Shown one piece after another: positions 47,630 through 57,046 of a stretch of 64,000 nt of DNA (positions within the stretch are counted from its first letter, which is position 1; each line of letters opens with the position of its first letter). The position numbers and the translations under genes are program-made. This DNA is from Metabacillus schmidteae (GTDB lineage Bacteria; Bacillota; Bacilli; Bacillales; Bacillaceae), in the NCBI RefSeq assembly GCF_903166545.1, contig NZ_CAESCH010000001.1:934001-998000 (forward strand). Direction: 5' to 3'. The notes under the pieces were generated by a model. That model was not told the origin of the DNA and ran no database searches. It was given only the letters and a program-made list of their open reading frames with translations.

Positions 47630-48004
47630 ATGGAGAAAATGGATGATAAGCACACAACGATTGATTCAAAATATATTCAACAACACCTGGCAAATGAGCG
47701 CACATTCTTAGCGTGGATTCGAACAGCGATTGCCATTATCGGGGTTGGATTTCTTGTTTCAAATCTACATGAAAATATGGAGCCGAACCTTTCACAGGTT
47801 AGTGATTATTTAGCCAATATTATTGGCATATCCTCAGTTGGGGTAGGAATTTTAACGATCATCATGGCGACCATTGCTTATTTCAGGAAATACAAATCGA
47901 TTAATGATCAAACGTTCAGAACCCCAAAAATAACGGTTATTACACTTGGAATCTTTGTGATCGTAATTGCATTTATTTTCGGTATTTATTTTTTGTTAAT
48001 GTAA
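47630..48004 (+). CDS. DUF202 membrane protein (YidH-like)
   Basis: 124 residues with three membrane segments. The family signature ANERTFLAWIRTAIAIIGVGF opens the first helix. DUF202 proteins are inner-membrane proteins of unknown function. AGGTGGG precedes the ATG; MDDKHTT, three codons on, is an alternative start. Confidence 0.88.
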   Translation: MEKMDDKHTTIDSKYIQQHLANERTFLAWIRTAIAIIGVGFLVSNLHENMEPNLSQVSDYLANIIGISSVGVGILTIIMATIAYFRKYKSINDQTFRTPKITVITLGIFVIVIAFIFGIYFLLM

Positions 48005-48081
48005 GTCCCTATACGAACGGTTAGCATGTTTTTCAACTAAGGCTCATACATTATTGTAAGATTTGCTTTAGGGGGGAGACC

Positions 48082-49497
48082 ATGAAAGCGGCTGATCAAA
48101 AGGCTTTAGAATATGCAATTAGTGAAATTACTGAGGTTGCGAAAGGATTCGGTCTGGATTTTTACCCAATGAGATATGAAATATGCCCCGCTGATATTAT
48201 TTATACATTTGGAGCATATGGTATGCCTACAAGGTTTTCACACTGGAGCTTTGGTAAGCAATTTCATAAAATGAAGCTGCAATATGATTTGGGGTTGAGC
48301 AAGATTTATGAGCTTGTCATTAACTCAGATCCTTGTTACGCGTTTTTATTAGATACAAATTCCTTAATTCAAAATAAATTGATTGTCGCTCACGTTTTAG
48401 CACATTGTGACTTTTTTAAGAATAATTCACGATTTAGCAATACAAAGCGGGAAATGGTTGAGAGTATGTCTGCGACAGCAGAGCGAATTAAGCAGTATGA
48501 AATCATTCATGGCAGGCAAGAAGTAGAAACCTTTTTAGATGCCGTTCTTTCCATACAGGAACATATCGATCCTTCGCTAGTTCGTCCAAAACTTTCTTGG
48601 ACGATTGATGATATAGAATTTGAGGAAGAAGCAGAAGAACAAAAGGTAACACCTTATGATGACCTTTGGAATCTTGATAAAAAAGCTGGACCAAAGCCAA
48701 TAAAAAAGAAGAAAAAGAAACTTCCACCGTCACCTGAGAAAGATATTTTGTTGTTTATTGAAGAATACAGCCGTGAATTAGAAGATTGGCAACGTGATAT
48801 TTTAACGATGATGCGGGAAGAGATGCTCTATTTCTGGCCACAGCTTGAAACGAAAATCATGAATGAAGGCTGGGCTTCGTACTGGCATCAACGTATTATC
48901 CGAGAACTTGATTTAACGTCAGATGAAGCAGTAGAATTCGCAAAGCTTAATGCAGGTGTTGTGCAGCCATCAAAAACAACTATCAATCCTTACTATTTAG
49001 GGTTGAAAATTTTCGAAGATATTGAAGAAAGATACGATAATCCTACAGAAGAAATGAAAATGTTCGGTGCTAAACCTGGCTCCGGTCGTGAAAAAATGTT
49101 TGAAGTCCGTGAAGTAGAGTCTGATATTTCATTTATTCGCAATTACTTAACAAAAGACCTCGTCATGCGCGAAGATATGTACTTATTCCAAAAGCAGGGC
49201 AGAGATTATAAAATTGTTGATAAGGGCTGGGAATCAGTACGTGATCAGCTCGTTAGTATGAGAGTAAATGGCGGATTCCCATATATTACGGTGAATGACG
49301 GAGACTATTTGAAAAATAATGAACTGTATTTAAAGCATTGGTTCGAGGATATTGAACTGGATTTGAAATACTTAGAAAAGGTTCTTCCATATATTTATCA
49401 ATTATGGGGAAGACCTGTTCATATGGAAAGTGTTTTAGAGGGGAAAGCTGTATTGTTTTCTTATGATGGGAAGAGTGTGTCGAGGAGATATTTGTAA
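48082..49497 (+). CDS. spoVR: SpoVR family protein
   Basis: 471 residues, the full length for the family. Landmarks are [32 protein letters not shown] near the start, [13 protein letters not shown], and [19 protein letters not shown] in the middle. In B. subtilis SpoVR takes part in spore cortex formation; biochemical role is unclear. Its last 633 bp (48865-49497) are present again at 58350-58982. GGGGGGAG precedes the ATG. A strong terminator follows. Confidence 0.95.
   Translation: MKAADQKALEYAISEITEVAKGFGLDFYPMRYEICPADIIYTFGAYGMPTRFSHWSFGKQFHKMKLQYDLGLSKIYELVINSDPCYAFLLDTNSLIQNKLIVAHVLAHCDFFKNNSRFSNTKREMVESMSATAERIKQYEIIHGRQEVETFLDAVLSIQEHIDPSLVRPKLSWTIDDIEFEEEAEEQKVTPYDDLWNLDKKAGPKPIKKKKKKLPPSPEKDILLFIEEYSRELEDWQRDILTMMREEMLYFWPQLETKIMNEGWASYWHQRIIRELDLTSDEAVEFAKLNAGVVQPSKTTINPYYLGLKIFEDIEERYDNPTEEMKMFGAKPGSGREKMFEVREVESDISFIRNYLTKDLVMREDMYLFQKQGRDYKIVDKGWESVRDQLVSMRVNGGFPYITVNDGDYLKNNELYLKHWFEDIELDLKYLEKVLPYIYQLWGRPVHMESVLEGKAVLFSYDGKSVSRRYL
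48865..49497 (+). repeat. Left copy of a 633-bp direct repeat (3' end of spoVR)
   Basis: This segment aligns without gaps to 58350-58982. Differences are confined to about eight, mostly silent, changes around codons for [10 protein letters not shown]...GRD (about 49159-49206) and three in the last codons. The repeat spacing is 9485 bp. Confidence 0.95.
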
Positions 49498-49507
49498 GGG
49501 GAACGTA

Positions 49508-49560
49508 AGCCCCTACCAACAACTAATTTCTAATTAATTGTTGGTAGGGGCTCTTTCTTT
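49508..49560 (+). terminator. Terminator after spoVR
   Basis: AGCCCCTACCAACAA / TTGTTGGTAGGGGCT perfect 15-bp stem, followed by CTTTCTTTTT. It is absent from the right-hand spoVR copy, which has a different hairpin. Confidence 0.9.
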
Positions 49561-49710
49561 TTACTTCATTTGTTTTAGCTGAAATACAATACTAATTCTT
49601 CAATGTTTTCAAACAGATCACTTGAATAAGACAACTTATATTGTTGACATTTATCCTCGATATTGCAAGTTCTCAACTTTATCGGAAGATTGAATCTTCT
49701 CTATTTTTAA

Positions 49711-49902
49711 GCGGATTTTAAACTCGAAACTAAATTTTCATCAGATACAAAGAAATTGATTAAAGAAGCTCAAGAAAAACAATTTATAAATAGTAGCTAT
49801 CATATAATAAAAGCATTTGATCGATTAAATGAATTAGAAACCGGTGTTGAGGATAGGATTCATTTTTTTGAGCGTATTTTTTTGAAGTATGTATGGAGTT
49901 AA
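49711..49902 (+). pseudogene. Remnant of an unidentified gene
   Basis: An open frame without a start codon encodes about 63 residues, ending DTKKLIKEAQEKQ, INSSYHIIKAFDRLNELETG and FFERIFLKYVWS. The helical, gene-like composition and lack of start or ribosome site suggest a 5'-truncated C-terminus. The family is not recognised. The rest of the gap 49560-50068 shows nothing identifiable. Confidence 0.4.
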
Positions 49903-50068
49903 GTAAAAATAATAAGCAAACCGCACTTTGTGTTTGATATACCCCTTTTAAATGAGACACATGAATTTAGTGCTGATAATCAAAGGGAATGCCCAGTATG
50001 ATTAATAATTCTACAAATGCATCCGATATAAATTATAGAAAAGAATACTTTTACATAAGGATGTTAGG

Positions 50069-51058
50069 ATGGATGAACTAAGCACCAAAACATTAAAAGT
50101 TTTATTATTTACGGTAGCTACATTATTCTTAAGTTTATTAGCAGCTATTCTTTACCTATATGAAAAAGATGATAATAAAAATAAAAAGTTCCCTGTTTTT
50201 AGTAATAATGAAGGTAAAAACACTAATGTAGAAATAATCTCTAAAAGTAAATCTGCTCCAGATGATGTTAGTGGATTTGAAGTATCAAAAGAGCTAGTAC
50301 CACAGGAAAAAGCACTCCAAAAAGATGCTGAAATGAATCAAGAAAAGATTGATTCATTTAATGAAAAGGATATTAAAAGACCAGAAGTAAAGAGTAAGAA
50401 CTTTCACAATACATTCGGTAGAAAGGTCGTATTTATATATTTTTCTCATACAAGAGAGTCGTTTTTGCCTTACTTCAAAAAGGGAACAGCTCCTGAAAGT
50501 GCTTATCACTCCCAGCTAAATATAACACTTGTTGGGCAGAGATTAGGAGACACCCTAAGGCATAATGGTATTTGGAATGAGGTAAGTCAAATCGATACAG
50601 TCAATATGTTAAACGAACGCGATTTAAAGTTTAATAGTTCCTATCAAATGTCCAGAGAAATTGTTCTAAATGAAATGAGTCAAAATCGTGATTTAGAGAT
50701 GGCTTTTGATATTCATCGTGATTCACTTCAAAAAGAACAATCAACAATTGAAATAAATGGAGAATCGCTAGGTAAAATATCATTCGTTATAGGGAGCGGA
50801 CATCCAAATTATAAAGAAAATCTAGAATTTACAAATGGTATTCATGAATTAATTGATAAAAGATACCCTGGTCTTTCTAGAGGAATCATAATAAAAGATA
50901 AGTCTCAAGGTAATGGCGTCTATAACCAAGATCTATTATCCAATAGTGTAATTGTAGAAATAGGTGGAGTTGAAAATGATTTAGAAGAACTTTATCGCAG
51001 TGCCGATATTTTAGGAAACGCCATAAGTGAATACTATTGGGAGAAAGTTCATGACTAA
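50069..51058 (+). CDS. SpoIIP-like peptidoglycan hydrolase, paralog 1
   Basis: 329 residues. One N-terminal membrane segment (about 9-30), a charged linker, then a SpoIIP domain: VFIYFSHTRESFLPYF, NITLVGQRLGDTL, FDIHRDSLQKE, YPGLSRGIIIK, GNGVYNQDLLSNSVIVEIGGVENDLEELYRSAD. SpoIIP is the amidase/endopeptidase that drives engulfment of the forespore. Here it is an accessory copy outside the usual gpr-spoIIP context. The start is ATG 50069 with only AGGATG upstream. Confidence 0.88.
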   Translation: MDELSTKTLKVLLFTVATLFLSLLAAILYLYEKDDNKNKKFPVFSNNEGKNTNVEIISKSKSAPDDVSGFEVSKELVPQEKALQKDAEMNQEKIDSFNEKDIKRPEVKSKNFHNTFGRKVVFIYFSHTRESFLPYFKKGTAPESAYHSQLNITLVGQRLGDTLRHNGIWNEVSQIDTVNMLNERDLKFNSSYQMSREIVLNEMSQNRDLEMAFDIHRDSLQKEQSTIEINGESLGKISFVIGSGHPNYKENLEFTNGIHELIDKRYPGLSRGIIIKDKSQGNGVYNQDLLSNSVIVEIGGVENDLEELYRSADILGNAISEYYWEKVHD

Positions 51059-51195
51059 TATGGGTCTGTAATATTTGTAATATTTTTTTAGCCATCCAAT
51101 ACCTTTCTAATTCATATTATGTACTAGAAAGGGGTTGTCCTAAAAATGAAAAGGCCCAAAAAACACCAACTTATCTAGCTTTTGCCATATTTGTA

Positions 51196-52305
51196 TTGCT
51201 TAGCATTTATTTAATGGTTGGACTAATTACTCTTACAAATTTAAAAATTGACTCAATTGTCGTACAGAAGACAATCACTAATCTAGACAGTAAAGATATT
51301 TTTGCACATTTTCTTAGAGCTGAAAATCATTATTTTTACCCTAAAGAGAAAGATGAATTGTTCACTCTGTCAAGCATATCTAATATGGCAATTCAGCTTG
51401 CTACAAATATTAAACCTTCTGACGCTAGAACTTTTTTTGGTAATGAACTGCCAGGATTAAGATTGTATGATACTGAAATCATCATTGCAGGAGAGGGGAC
51501 TGATTTAACTACTCTTCCACATGAGTCTTCTCCTCCAACAGAGGTATTATTAAAAGAAAGAAAAGTAGCAGAGGACAAACTAAAACAAATTGAAAATAAT
51601 TCACCTAAGAATGATATCCAGGTTTCACCTGCAAATAAGAATACAGTATATATTTATCAAACACATAGTTGGGAATCATTTTTACCTCTACTGGAAGATG
51701 CGAAAATTCCAGATGAGGCAATAAGTAATGATGAGAGAGCAAATGTAATAGGACTTGGACAACGAATGAGTCAAAACTTAATAAATAACGGTATTGGTGC
51801 TGTTCATGATACGACAAACATGACAAAAACCTTGAATGAAAAAGGAATTAGGTCTACTAAAGCGTACGCTGTGTCTGGTAATCTTGTTGAGGCTGCGGTG
51901 TCGAATAAAGAAAATGATTTGACCTACTTTATTGATATCCATCGTGATTCTGCCAGAAAAAATCTAACAACGAAAAAAATTAATGGAAAGAATTACGCAA
52001 GGTTATATTTTGTAGTTGGAAAGGAACACGATCAATATTTAGAAAATCTAGATACAGCAAAAGAACTACATAAGAGACTAGAGGCAAGTTATCCAGGTAT
52101 AAGTAGAGGTGTATTCCTCAAAACAAAAAGTGAAGGAAACGGTGTTTATAACCAAGATGTTTCAAATAAAGCAATGCTTGTTGAAATTGGTGGAGTCGAT
52201 AATGACCTAAATGAACTGTACCGATCAGTCGATGCTTTTACAGAGGTTTTTTCTGAGTATTATTGGGAATCGAGTGAAGCAAAAGAAGTTAATGGAAATG
52301 GATAA
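51196..52305 (+). CDS. SpoIIP-like peptidoglycan hydrolase, paralog 2 (N-terminus disrupted)
   Basis: From TTG 51196 the product has 369 residues with a SpoIIP domain: VYIYQTHSWESFLPLL, NVIGLGQRMSQNLINNGIGAVHDTT, FIDIHRDSARKN, YPGISRGVFLK and GNGVYNQDVSNKAMLVEIGGVDNDLNELYRS. It also keeps the SpoIIP N-terminal part (AENHYFYPKEKDE; NIKPSDARTFFGNELPGL). The real start is probably ATG 51146 after AAAGGGG; from there the frame breaks, but one extra A in the A6 run at 51158-51163 would join it to TPTYLAFAIFVLLSIYLMVG, the membrane segment. So it is either a one-base deletion or sequencing error. Confidence 0.85.
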   Translation: MLSIYLMVGLITLTNLKIDSIVVQKTITNLDSKDIFAHFLRAENHYFYPKEKDELFTLSSISNMAIQLATNIKPSDARTFFGNELPGLRLYDTEIIIAGEGTDLTTLPHESSPPTEVLLKERKVAEDKLKQIENNSPKNDIQVSPANKNTVYIYQTHSWESFLPLLEDAKIPDEAISNDERANVIGLGQRMSQNLINNGIGAVHDTTNMTKTLNEKGIRSTKAYAVSGNLVEAAVSNKENDLTYFIDIHRDSARKNLTTKKINGKNYARLYFVVGKEHDQYLENLDTAKELHKRLEASYPGISRGVFLKTKSEGNGVYNQDVSNKAMLVEIGGVDNDLNELYRSVDAFTEVFSEYYWESSEAKEVNGNG

Positions 52306-52444
52306 AATACTAACAATATCATTAAAATGGTTATTATTCACATTTGCTTCAAGTGTAATCTCTATATACATTACTGGTATTTCTTTAATTACAATTTCAA
52401 TTTTTTTTAACTGGTTTTATCTTTTCTATTGGTTATCTTTTTAA
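52298..52444 (+). CDS. Small hydrophobic protein overlapping the second spoIIP-like gene
   Basis: 48 residues from ATG 52298 (overlapping the preceding stop): two membrane segments, SLKWLLFTFASSVISIYITG and ITISIFFNWFYLFYW. If one T is removed from the T8 run at about 52401-52408 the frame reads on through TGFIFSIGYLFKEQLSN to a stop near 52459, a more natural-looking end. It is probably co-transcribed with the SpoIIP-like genes. No family recognised. Confidence 0.4.
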   Translation: MDKILTISLKWLLFTFASSVISIYITGISLITISIFFNWFYLFYWLSF

Positions 52445-52489
52445 GGAACAATTATCTAATTAACTAATAAAATATCTATTTGTTAATAA

Positions 52490-52648
52490 ACCTTCTTCAT
52501 AAGATCTGCACAGATTTGTAATAAGATAATAGGGGGAAGTGGAGCTTTATTAAAGAAGGGGAGAAAATTTGGTGCCTTAATTCAAAAGGGTGCAGGAGTC
52601 TTTATGATACTGGTGGGAATACTTGATGCTATCACATATTGGTCTTAA
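52490..52648 (+). pseudogene. C-terminal remnant of a membrane protein
   Basis: An open frame without a start encodes ...NKIIGGSGALLKKG, GALIQKGAGVFMILVGILDAITYWS. The repeated Lys-Gly pattern before a final hydrophobic helix resembles the end of CcdA/DsbD-like or related transporters, but the match is weak. It precedes the CopZ-like gene. Confidence 0.35.
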
Positions 52649-52743
52649 TTAATAACACATATAACATAAGAGATATATTTGTTTAAGGTATGTTTTTTAG
52701 AGGAAAATAAAAAGAAAAAGTATAGAAAAGGAGAGAATTCATT

Positions 52744-52950
52744 ATGGAAAATGTAATATTAAAAGTAAAAGGAATGTCATGTGGACATTGTGTAAGTTCA
52801 ATAGAAGGAAGTGTTGGTAATTTAGCGGGTGTGAAGTCTGTTAAAGTAAATTTGAAGAATGGAGAAGTAGAGATTGAATATAATTCTTCAGAAATTGGAA
52901 TAAGTGATATAAAGGAAACGATTGATGATCAAGGGTATGACGTAGAATAA
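52744..52950 (+). CDS. copZ: CopZ-like copper chaperone (HMA domain)
   Basis: 68 residues forming one heavy-metal-associated domain with metal motif MSCGHC near residues 11-16 and a ferredoxin-like fold (VKSVKVNLKNGEVEIEYNSS). Such chaperones carry Cu(I) to P-type ATPases or repressors. AAAGGAG lies 11-17 nt before the ATG. No CopA ATPase lies in the window. Downstream hairpin at 53051-53085. Confidence 0.9.
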   Translation: MENVILKVKGMSCGHCVSSIEGSVGNLAGVKSVKVNLKNGEVEIEYNSSEIGISDIKETIDDQGYDVE

Positions 52951-53050
52951 AATCCTTTCATTCACTTTATTTGTTCATTAATAAAGCTATACGTAAATAA
53001 TGGATTGCAAAATACAATCAAGGATAGGTAACTTTGAAAAATACACCAAA

Positions 53051-53085
53051 AGCAGCAAGGAATTCAACTTGCTGCTTTATTTATT
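53051..53085 (+). terminator. Terminator after copZ
   Basis: AGCAGCAAG / CTTGCTGCT perfect stem then TTATTTATTTTA. Confidence 0.75.
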
Positions 53086-53229
53086 TTATAACGATTTAAT
53101 AAAGTTGATATAAAATATGCATATTTTCTGCAAAGTCATTTGTTATTTTTGAATTAATAGATGGCAATAAATAAGAAAATACAAAGTAATCTTTAATAAC
53201 AAATAAAGTACCAAAAGGAGTAGTGAAAA

Positions 53230-53814
53230 ATGAAAAAAATGAATTTAGTTTTCTTGACAAGTTTATTAGTATTTTTATTAGCTGCATGTGCTAGTAATAC
53301 GGAAGAAACACCTGAAAATAATGAGGATATGAATACGAGTGCAGAAAAAAATTCGGAAATGGATCATTCTGAAATGAATCATTCAGGTTCTGGTGAAGTT
53401 CCAGAAGGGTTAAAAGAAGCAGAAAATCCTACATATAAAGTGGGGAGCCAAGCTATTATTGAGACAGATCATATGGAAGGGATGAAAGGAGCAAAAGCAA
53501 CAATTGTAGGAGCATATGATACAGCAGTGTATACTGTTTCTTATACTCCTACAACAGGTGGAGATAGAGTTGAAAATCATAAATGGGTTATTCATGAGGA
53601 AATCGAAGGTGCAGGGGATACCCCATTTGAGCAAGGTGAAGAAGTTGTTTTAAATGCTGATCATATGGAAGGTATGAATGGTGCATCAGCTGTAATTGAC
53701 TCGGTTGAAGAAACGACTGTCTATATGGTTGACTACACTCCAACAACGGGTGGGGAAGAAGTGAAAAACCATAAATGGGTAACTGAAAGTGAACTGTCCC
53801 CAGTAGATGAGTGA
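53230..53814 (+). CDS. ydhK: YdhK-like lipoprotein with two DUF1541 repeats
   Basis: 194 residues. Lipobox ends in LLAAC (Cys20); then a Glu/Asn/His/Met-rich linker (MDHSEMNHS) suited to copper binding. Two ~60-residue repeats share VGSQAIIETDHMEGMKGAKATI / GEEVVLNADHMEGMNGASAVI and YTPTTGG...NHKWV. DUF1541 lipoproteins occur in copper-related contexts; a binding role at the cell surface is inferred. AAAAGGAG upstream of the ATG. Confidence 0.88.
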   Translation: MKKMNLVFLTSLLVFLLAACASNTEETPENNEDMNTSAEKNSEMDHSEMNHSGSGEVPEGLKEAENPTYKVGSQAIIETDHMEGMKGAKATIVGAYDTAVYTVSYTPTTGGDRVENHKWVIHEEIEGAGDTPFEQGEEVVLNADHMEGMNGASAVIDSVEETTVYMVDYTPTTGGEEVKNHKWVTESELSPVDE

Positions 53815-53816
53815 TT

Positions 53817-53862
53817 AAAAGCCAAAAGAACTTGGGTAAATCCCAAGTTCTTTTGGCTTTTA
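53817..53862. terminator. Bidirectional terminator after ydhK
   Basis: AAAAGCCAAAAGAACTTGGG and CCCAAGTTCTTTTGGCTTTT form a perfect 20-bp stem with a six-base loop, between convergent genes. Confidence 0.92.
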
Positions 53863-53871
53863 ATAGTATTA

Positions 53872-54807
53872 TTAATTTATCTGCCCTTTACTCGACAATG
53901 TAATCCAAGATTGACCATCGTCAATTGTTTGGTATATATCATTTTTATGTGTAACCATAGTTATGACTTCTTCATTTTCGGGGTGAGAGGAAATATACAA
54001 TACAGGATTATTTTCATTTACTTCATCAGGTAAAGGAATTGTTTTTTCTCTATTATTGTTTAAATCATATTTAATAAGTGACGATGTATCTCCCTTTAAA
54101 GAAAAATAAAGAATAGAGTTTTCCCTTATTTCAACATTTATAACTGGTTGAGGGTCTGAGACTAGAGTGAATGAATCCCCATTATTAATTGAAACGTATA
54201 AACCTTGGTCTGTGGATAATCCCACAATATTTGCTTTGGTTGGATGAGTGGCTATATTACCAATGGAGTTAAATGAAAGACCTTGTGTTTTACTTTGCGT
54301 CCAACTCTCACCCTCATCATTAGAATAATACATTCCAACATTTAATTTTGAATTCTTTGCTTCATTGATTACATAGATGATATGACTATTATAGCCTGCT
54401 GCTAAATAATGAAAGTCGGTTTCACCATAAAAAACAAGTTTATCTATTGTTTTTCCGTCATCAGTGCTTTTTATAATCCCCAGAGGGTTCTTTAAATCTG
54501 AACCATGCTCAGGATGCCCACTTGAATAGAAGCCAGCATCTGTGGCTTGGAAACCCATGTAGTCATGTTTGTTTTTTGTGATTTTAAACCACTTTTTTTT
54601 TGTATATCTTAATAATCCTTCATGTGAAGCTAAATACAACTCGTCTTTATTTCCTGCATAGCCAATACCGTGTATGTGTTCAATTTTTTCATCTTTTACT
54701 TCTTTGTAAATTTCTGTATCATCATTCGTTGACTGTTCATTTTCTCCTTGTGAACAAGCAGTTAGTAAAATACATGCTAGGAAAAATATGAATATCTTTT
54801 TTATCAT
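53872..54807 (-). CDS. BNR/sortilin-like beta-propeller lipoprotein
   Basis: 311 residues. Lipobox in ILLTAC (Cys18). The mature part has repeated BNR-like Asp-box motifs: STDDGKTI, SNDEGESWTQS, SINNGDSFTLV and TIDDGQSWITL, as in YCF48/sortilin-type propellers, plus an N-terminal HIHGIGYAGN, which could bind metal. It sits 21 bp downstream of the two-component regulator on the same strand, so may belong to that operon. Function is unknown; a surface sensor or metal-binding role is speculation. Confidence 0.8.
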   Translation of the reverse strand: MIKKIFIFFLACILLTACSQGENEQSTNDDTEIYKEVKDEKIEHIHGIGYAGNKDELYLASHEGLLRYTKKKWFKITKNKHDYMGFQATDAGFYSSGHPEHGSDLKNPLGIIKSTDDGKTIDKLVFYGETDFHYLAAGYNSHIIYVINEAKNSKLNVGMYYSNDEGESWTQSKTQGLSFNSIGNIATHPTKANIVGLSTDQGLYVSINNGDSFTLVSDPQPVINVEIRENSILYFSLKGDTSSLIKYDLNNNREKTIPLPDEVNENNPVLYISSHPENEEVITMVTHKNDIYQTIDDGQSWITLSSKGQIN

Positions 54808-54828
54808 AATGCCCCCTATTTTTATTTT

Positions 54829-55515
54829 TTAGTTAACTGAAATCCATTTGTAGCCTACTCCCCAAACAGTTTTTAGATACTGTTCTACTGGGAAGTATGC
54901 TTTCCGCAATTTTTCTCTCATATTTCTTATATGTGAGTCAATGGTTCTATCTTCTGTTTCAGCTTTTAGACCCCATACGGTTGAAAGTAAATGTTCTCGT
55001 GAAAATACTTTATTTTGGTTCTCCAGAAACAAACCAAGTAATGCAAACTCTTTAGGTGTGAGTACGATCTCCTTCTCTTGATAAGTTACCCGATATGTTG
55101 ATTGATTCATTATTAAACCTTCGAATCGGAGGGTGTCTCCATAATTAAAGGTTCTTCTTGACCTTCTAATAATTGCATCGATACGTGCTAATAACTCTTC
55201 TTCATTAAATGGTTTGACCAGGTAATCATCAGCACCTTTTTTTAAGCCTTTGACGATATCTTCCTTTTCATTTCTTGCTGTTAACATGATGATTGGTACA
55301 TCAGAAATCTCTCTTATTTTTTTACAGGTTGTCCATCCGTCCATTTCAGGCATCATAATATCCAAAATCACAATATCAATATTTTGGTGTTTCAGAAATT
55401 CTAAGCCTTCATGACCAGAATTCTTTTTAAAACACTTATAGCCATAAGGTTCTATATACAAAGATAGTAAATCGAGCATTCTTTGCTCATCATCTATTAA
55501 CAGAACTGTTTTCAT
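54829..55515 (-). CDS. OmpR-family response regulator
   Basis: About 228 residues. Receiver with LIDDEQ, phosphoacceptor Asp52 in VILDIMMPEMDG and Lys in DYLVKPF; winged-helix output with LTPKEFALLGLFLENQNKVFSREHLLSTVWG and RTIDSHIRNMREKLRK. ATG 55515 shares its A with the kinase's TGA (TGATG), a coupling signal; the TTG at 55518 is less likely. With copZ, ydhK and csp nearby, a copper or envelope-stress signal is plausible. Confidence 0.9.
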   Translation of the reverse strand: MKTVLLIDDEQRMLDLLSLYIEPYGYKCFKKNSGHEGLEFLKHQNIDIVILDIMMPEMDGWTTCKKIREISDVPIIMLTARNEKEDIVKGLKKGADDYLVKPFNEEELLARIDAIIRRSRRTFNYGDTLRFEGLIMNQSTYRVTYQEKEIVLTPKEFALLGLFLENQNKVFSREHLLSTVWGLKAETEDRTIDSHIRNMREKLRKAYFPVEQYLKTVWGVGYKWISVN

Positions 55516-56891
55516 CAATCAAGCCCCTTTAATATAATCTTAAAGCATGTTCCGCTATTTAATTGACTTTCAACCGAAATGATTCCACAATGAGCTTCAA
55601 CTATTTCTTTCACAATAGACAACCCAAGCCCAAAACCTCCAGTTAGCCTTGATCGCGATTTATCCACTCTATATAGACGGTCAAATATATACGGTATATC
55701 CTCAGTAGGTATTCCTGAACCTTGATCTTTTACTAATATGTTAATAGAATCCTCTTCATTTTTTATTTCAATTGTAGTCAATGTATTGGTATCGGAGTAT
55801 TTTAAAGCGTTATCCAATAAATTTAAAAAGACTTGTTCAAACCGAATAGGGTCGATATTTACATAAGCATTTTTTTTACAAATAAATTCAAGTTTTACTC
55901 CTTTGCTTTCAAAAGCTGGTTCCATTTTTCGAAATATGGAGTGCATGAATAGGCAGATGTTTACTTTCTCCTTTGAAATTGAAAAATTATTTTGGTCCAT
56001 TTTTGCTAAATCAAATAGTTCTTTTAAAAGGTTATCTATATGGTTAGATTCTTCATAAATAATATTTAGGTAATTCAGCCGATCTTTCTCCGATAAGTTG
56101 TTCCTTCTTGCAATATCTGTATAGCCCTTTATATAGGTAAGAGGAGTACGGAGTTCGTGAGAGATACCCGCCAAAAACTCGTTTCGTTCTTTTCTTAAAT
56201 AGTTTAGGTCGTTTGCTAGGGTCTGAATTGAATCAGATAACTCTCCAATTTCATCACTTGAAGTCTTAGGTAATGAAACTGAAAAATCTCCTTTGCTCAT
56301 TCTCCTTGTTGCTTCCTTCATTGAAATCAACGGTTTTGTTAGAGCTCTGGATAAGAAGAATATTGTAAACAACATTAAAAATAAAATTAGGACTGAAGCC
56401 AAAATAAAATGTTCATTTAAACGGGAAATAACATTTTGTATTTGTTCCGTACTTTTGAACATGTAAACAAAACCAATATCTCCATTTTCGGTTTTGAATG
56501 GAGAGACAGTAGAAATATATTGTTCATCATGCAAGTCAGATTGAATAATTACACCATTATTAGATAATATATGTTCTGCCATATTCCTTTTTAGGATCTT
56601 GTCCATACTTTTGTCTAAGGTTTTAGATGAAGTAATGATTTTTCCGACATAGTCAGTTATAACTACCTCTGTGTCTGTTTGTGATTCCATTATTTTAATG
56701 TGCTGTAAAGTGGCTTCATCGTAAGAGATTTCTATTACATCGCTGTGGCTATTTCCACGTGATTTTAATGCTTCTAATTCTTCATTAACAAGAGAATGTA
56801 CAACATTTCGATGTAAGAAGAACATAGAAGATGCTTCAATGATAAAAATACAGATGAAAAACCAAAAACCAAGTTTAATTGAAATTTTCAT
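55515..56891 (-). CDS. Membrane sensor histidine kinase of the OmpR-type pair
   Basis: 458 residues. Two membrane segments (about 7-28 and 159-181) bracket an external sensor region. HAMP follows, then HisKA with LAGISHELRTPLTYIKGY, N box LLDNALKYS, DQGSGIP and GGFGLGLSIVKEIVEAH. It is transcribed first, with the regulator coupled to it. The external domain (TDTEVVITDYVGKIITSS) has the look of a PAS-like sensor fold. Ligand unknown. Confidence 0.9.
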   Translation of the reverse strand: MKISIKLGFWFFICIFIIEASSMFFLHRNVVHSLVNEELEALKSRGNSHSDVIEISYDEATLQHIKIMESQTDTEVVITDYVGKIITSSKTLDKSMDKILKRNMAEHILSNNGVIIQSDLHDEQYISTVSPFKTENGDIGFVYMFKSTEQIQNVISRLNEHFILASVLILFLMLFTIFFLSRALTKPLISMKEATRRMSKGDFSVSLPKTSSDEIGELSDSIQTLANDLNYLRKERNEFLAGISHELRTPLTYIKGYTDIARRNNLSEKDRLNYLNIIYEESNHIDNLLKELFDLAKMDQNNFSISKEKVNICLFMHSIFRKMEPAFESKGVKLEFICKKNAYVNIDPIRFEQVFLNLLDNALKYSDTNTLTTIEIKNEEDSINILVKDQGSGIPTEDIPYIFDRLYRVDKSRSRLTGGFGLGLSIVKEIVEAHCGIISVESQLNSGTCFKIILKGLD

Positions 56892-57046
56892 AAACTACAC
56901 CTACTATCCTTAATTAATTATTGTAATGGCGAATTGTTGAGAAAATATGCAGATTTGACGAGTATTTAATGAACTATCTTAAAATGCAAACTTTCTCCAT
57001 AATTTTTTATTATTATGAAAAAAACCTTCGCATTGAGGTGTGGTAA

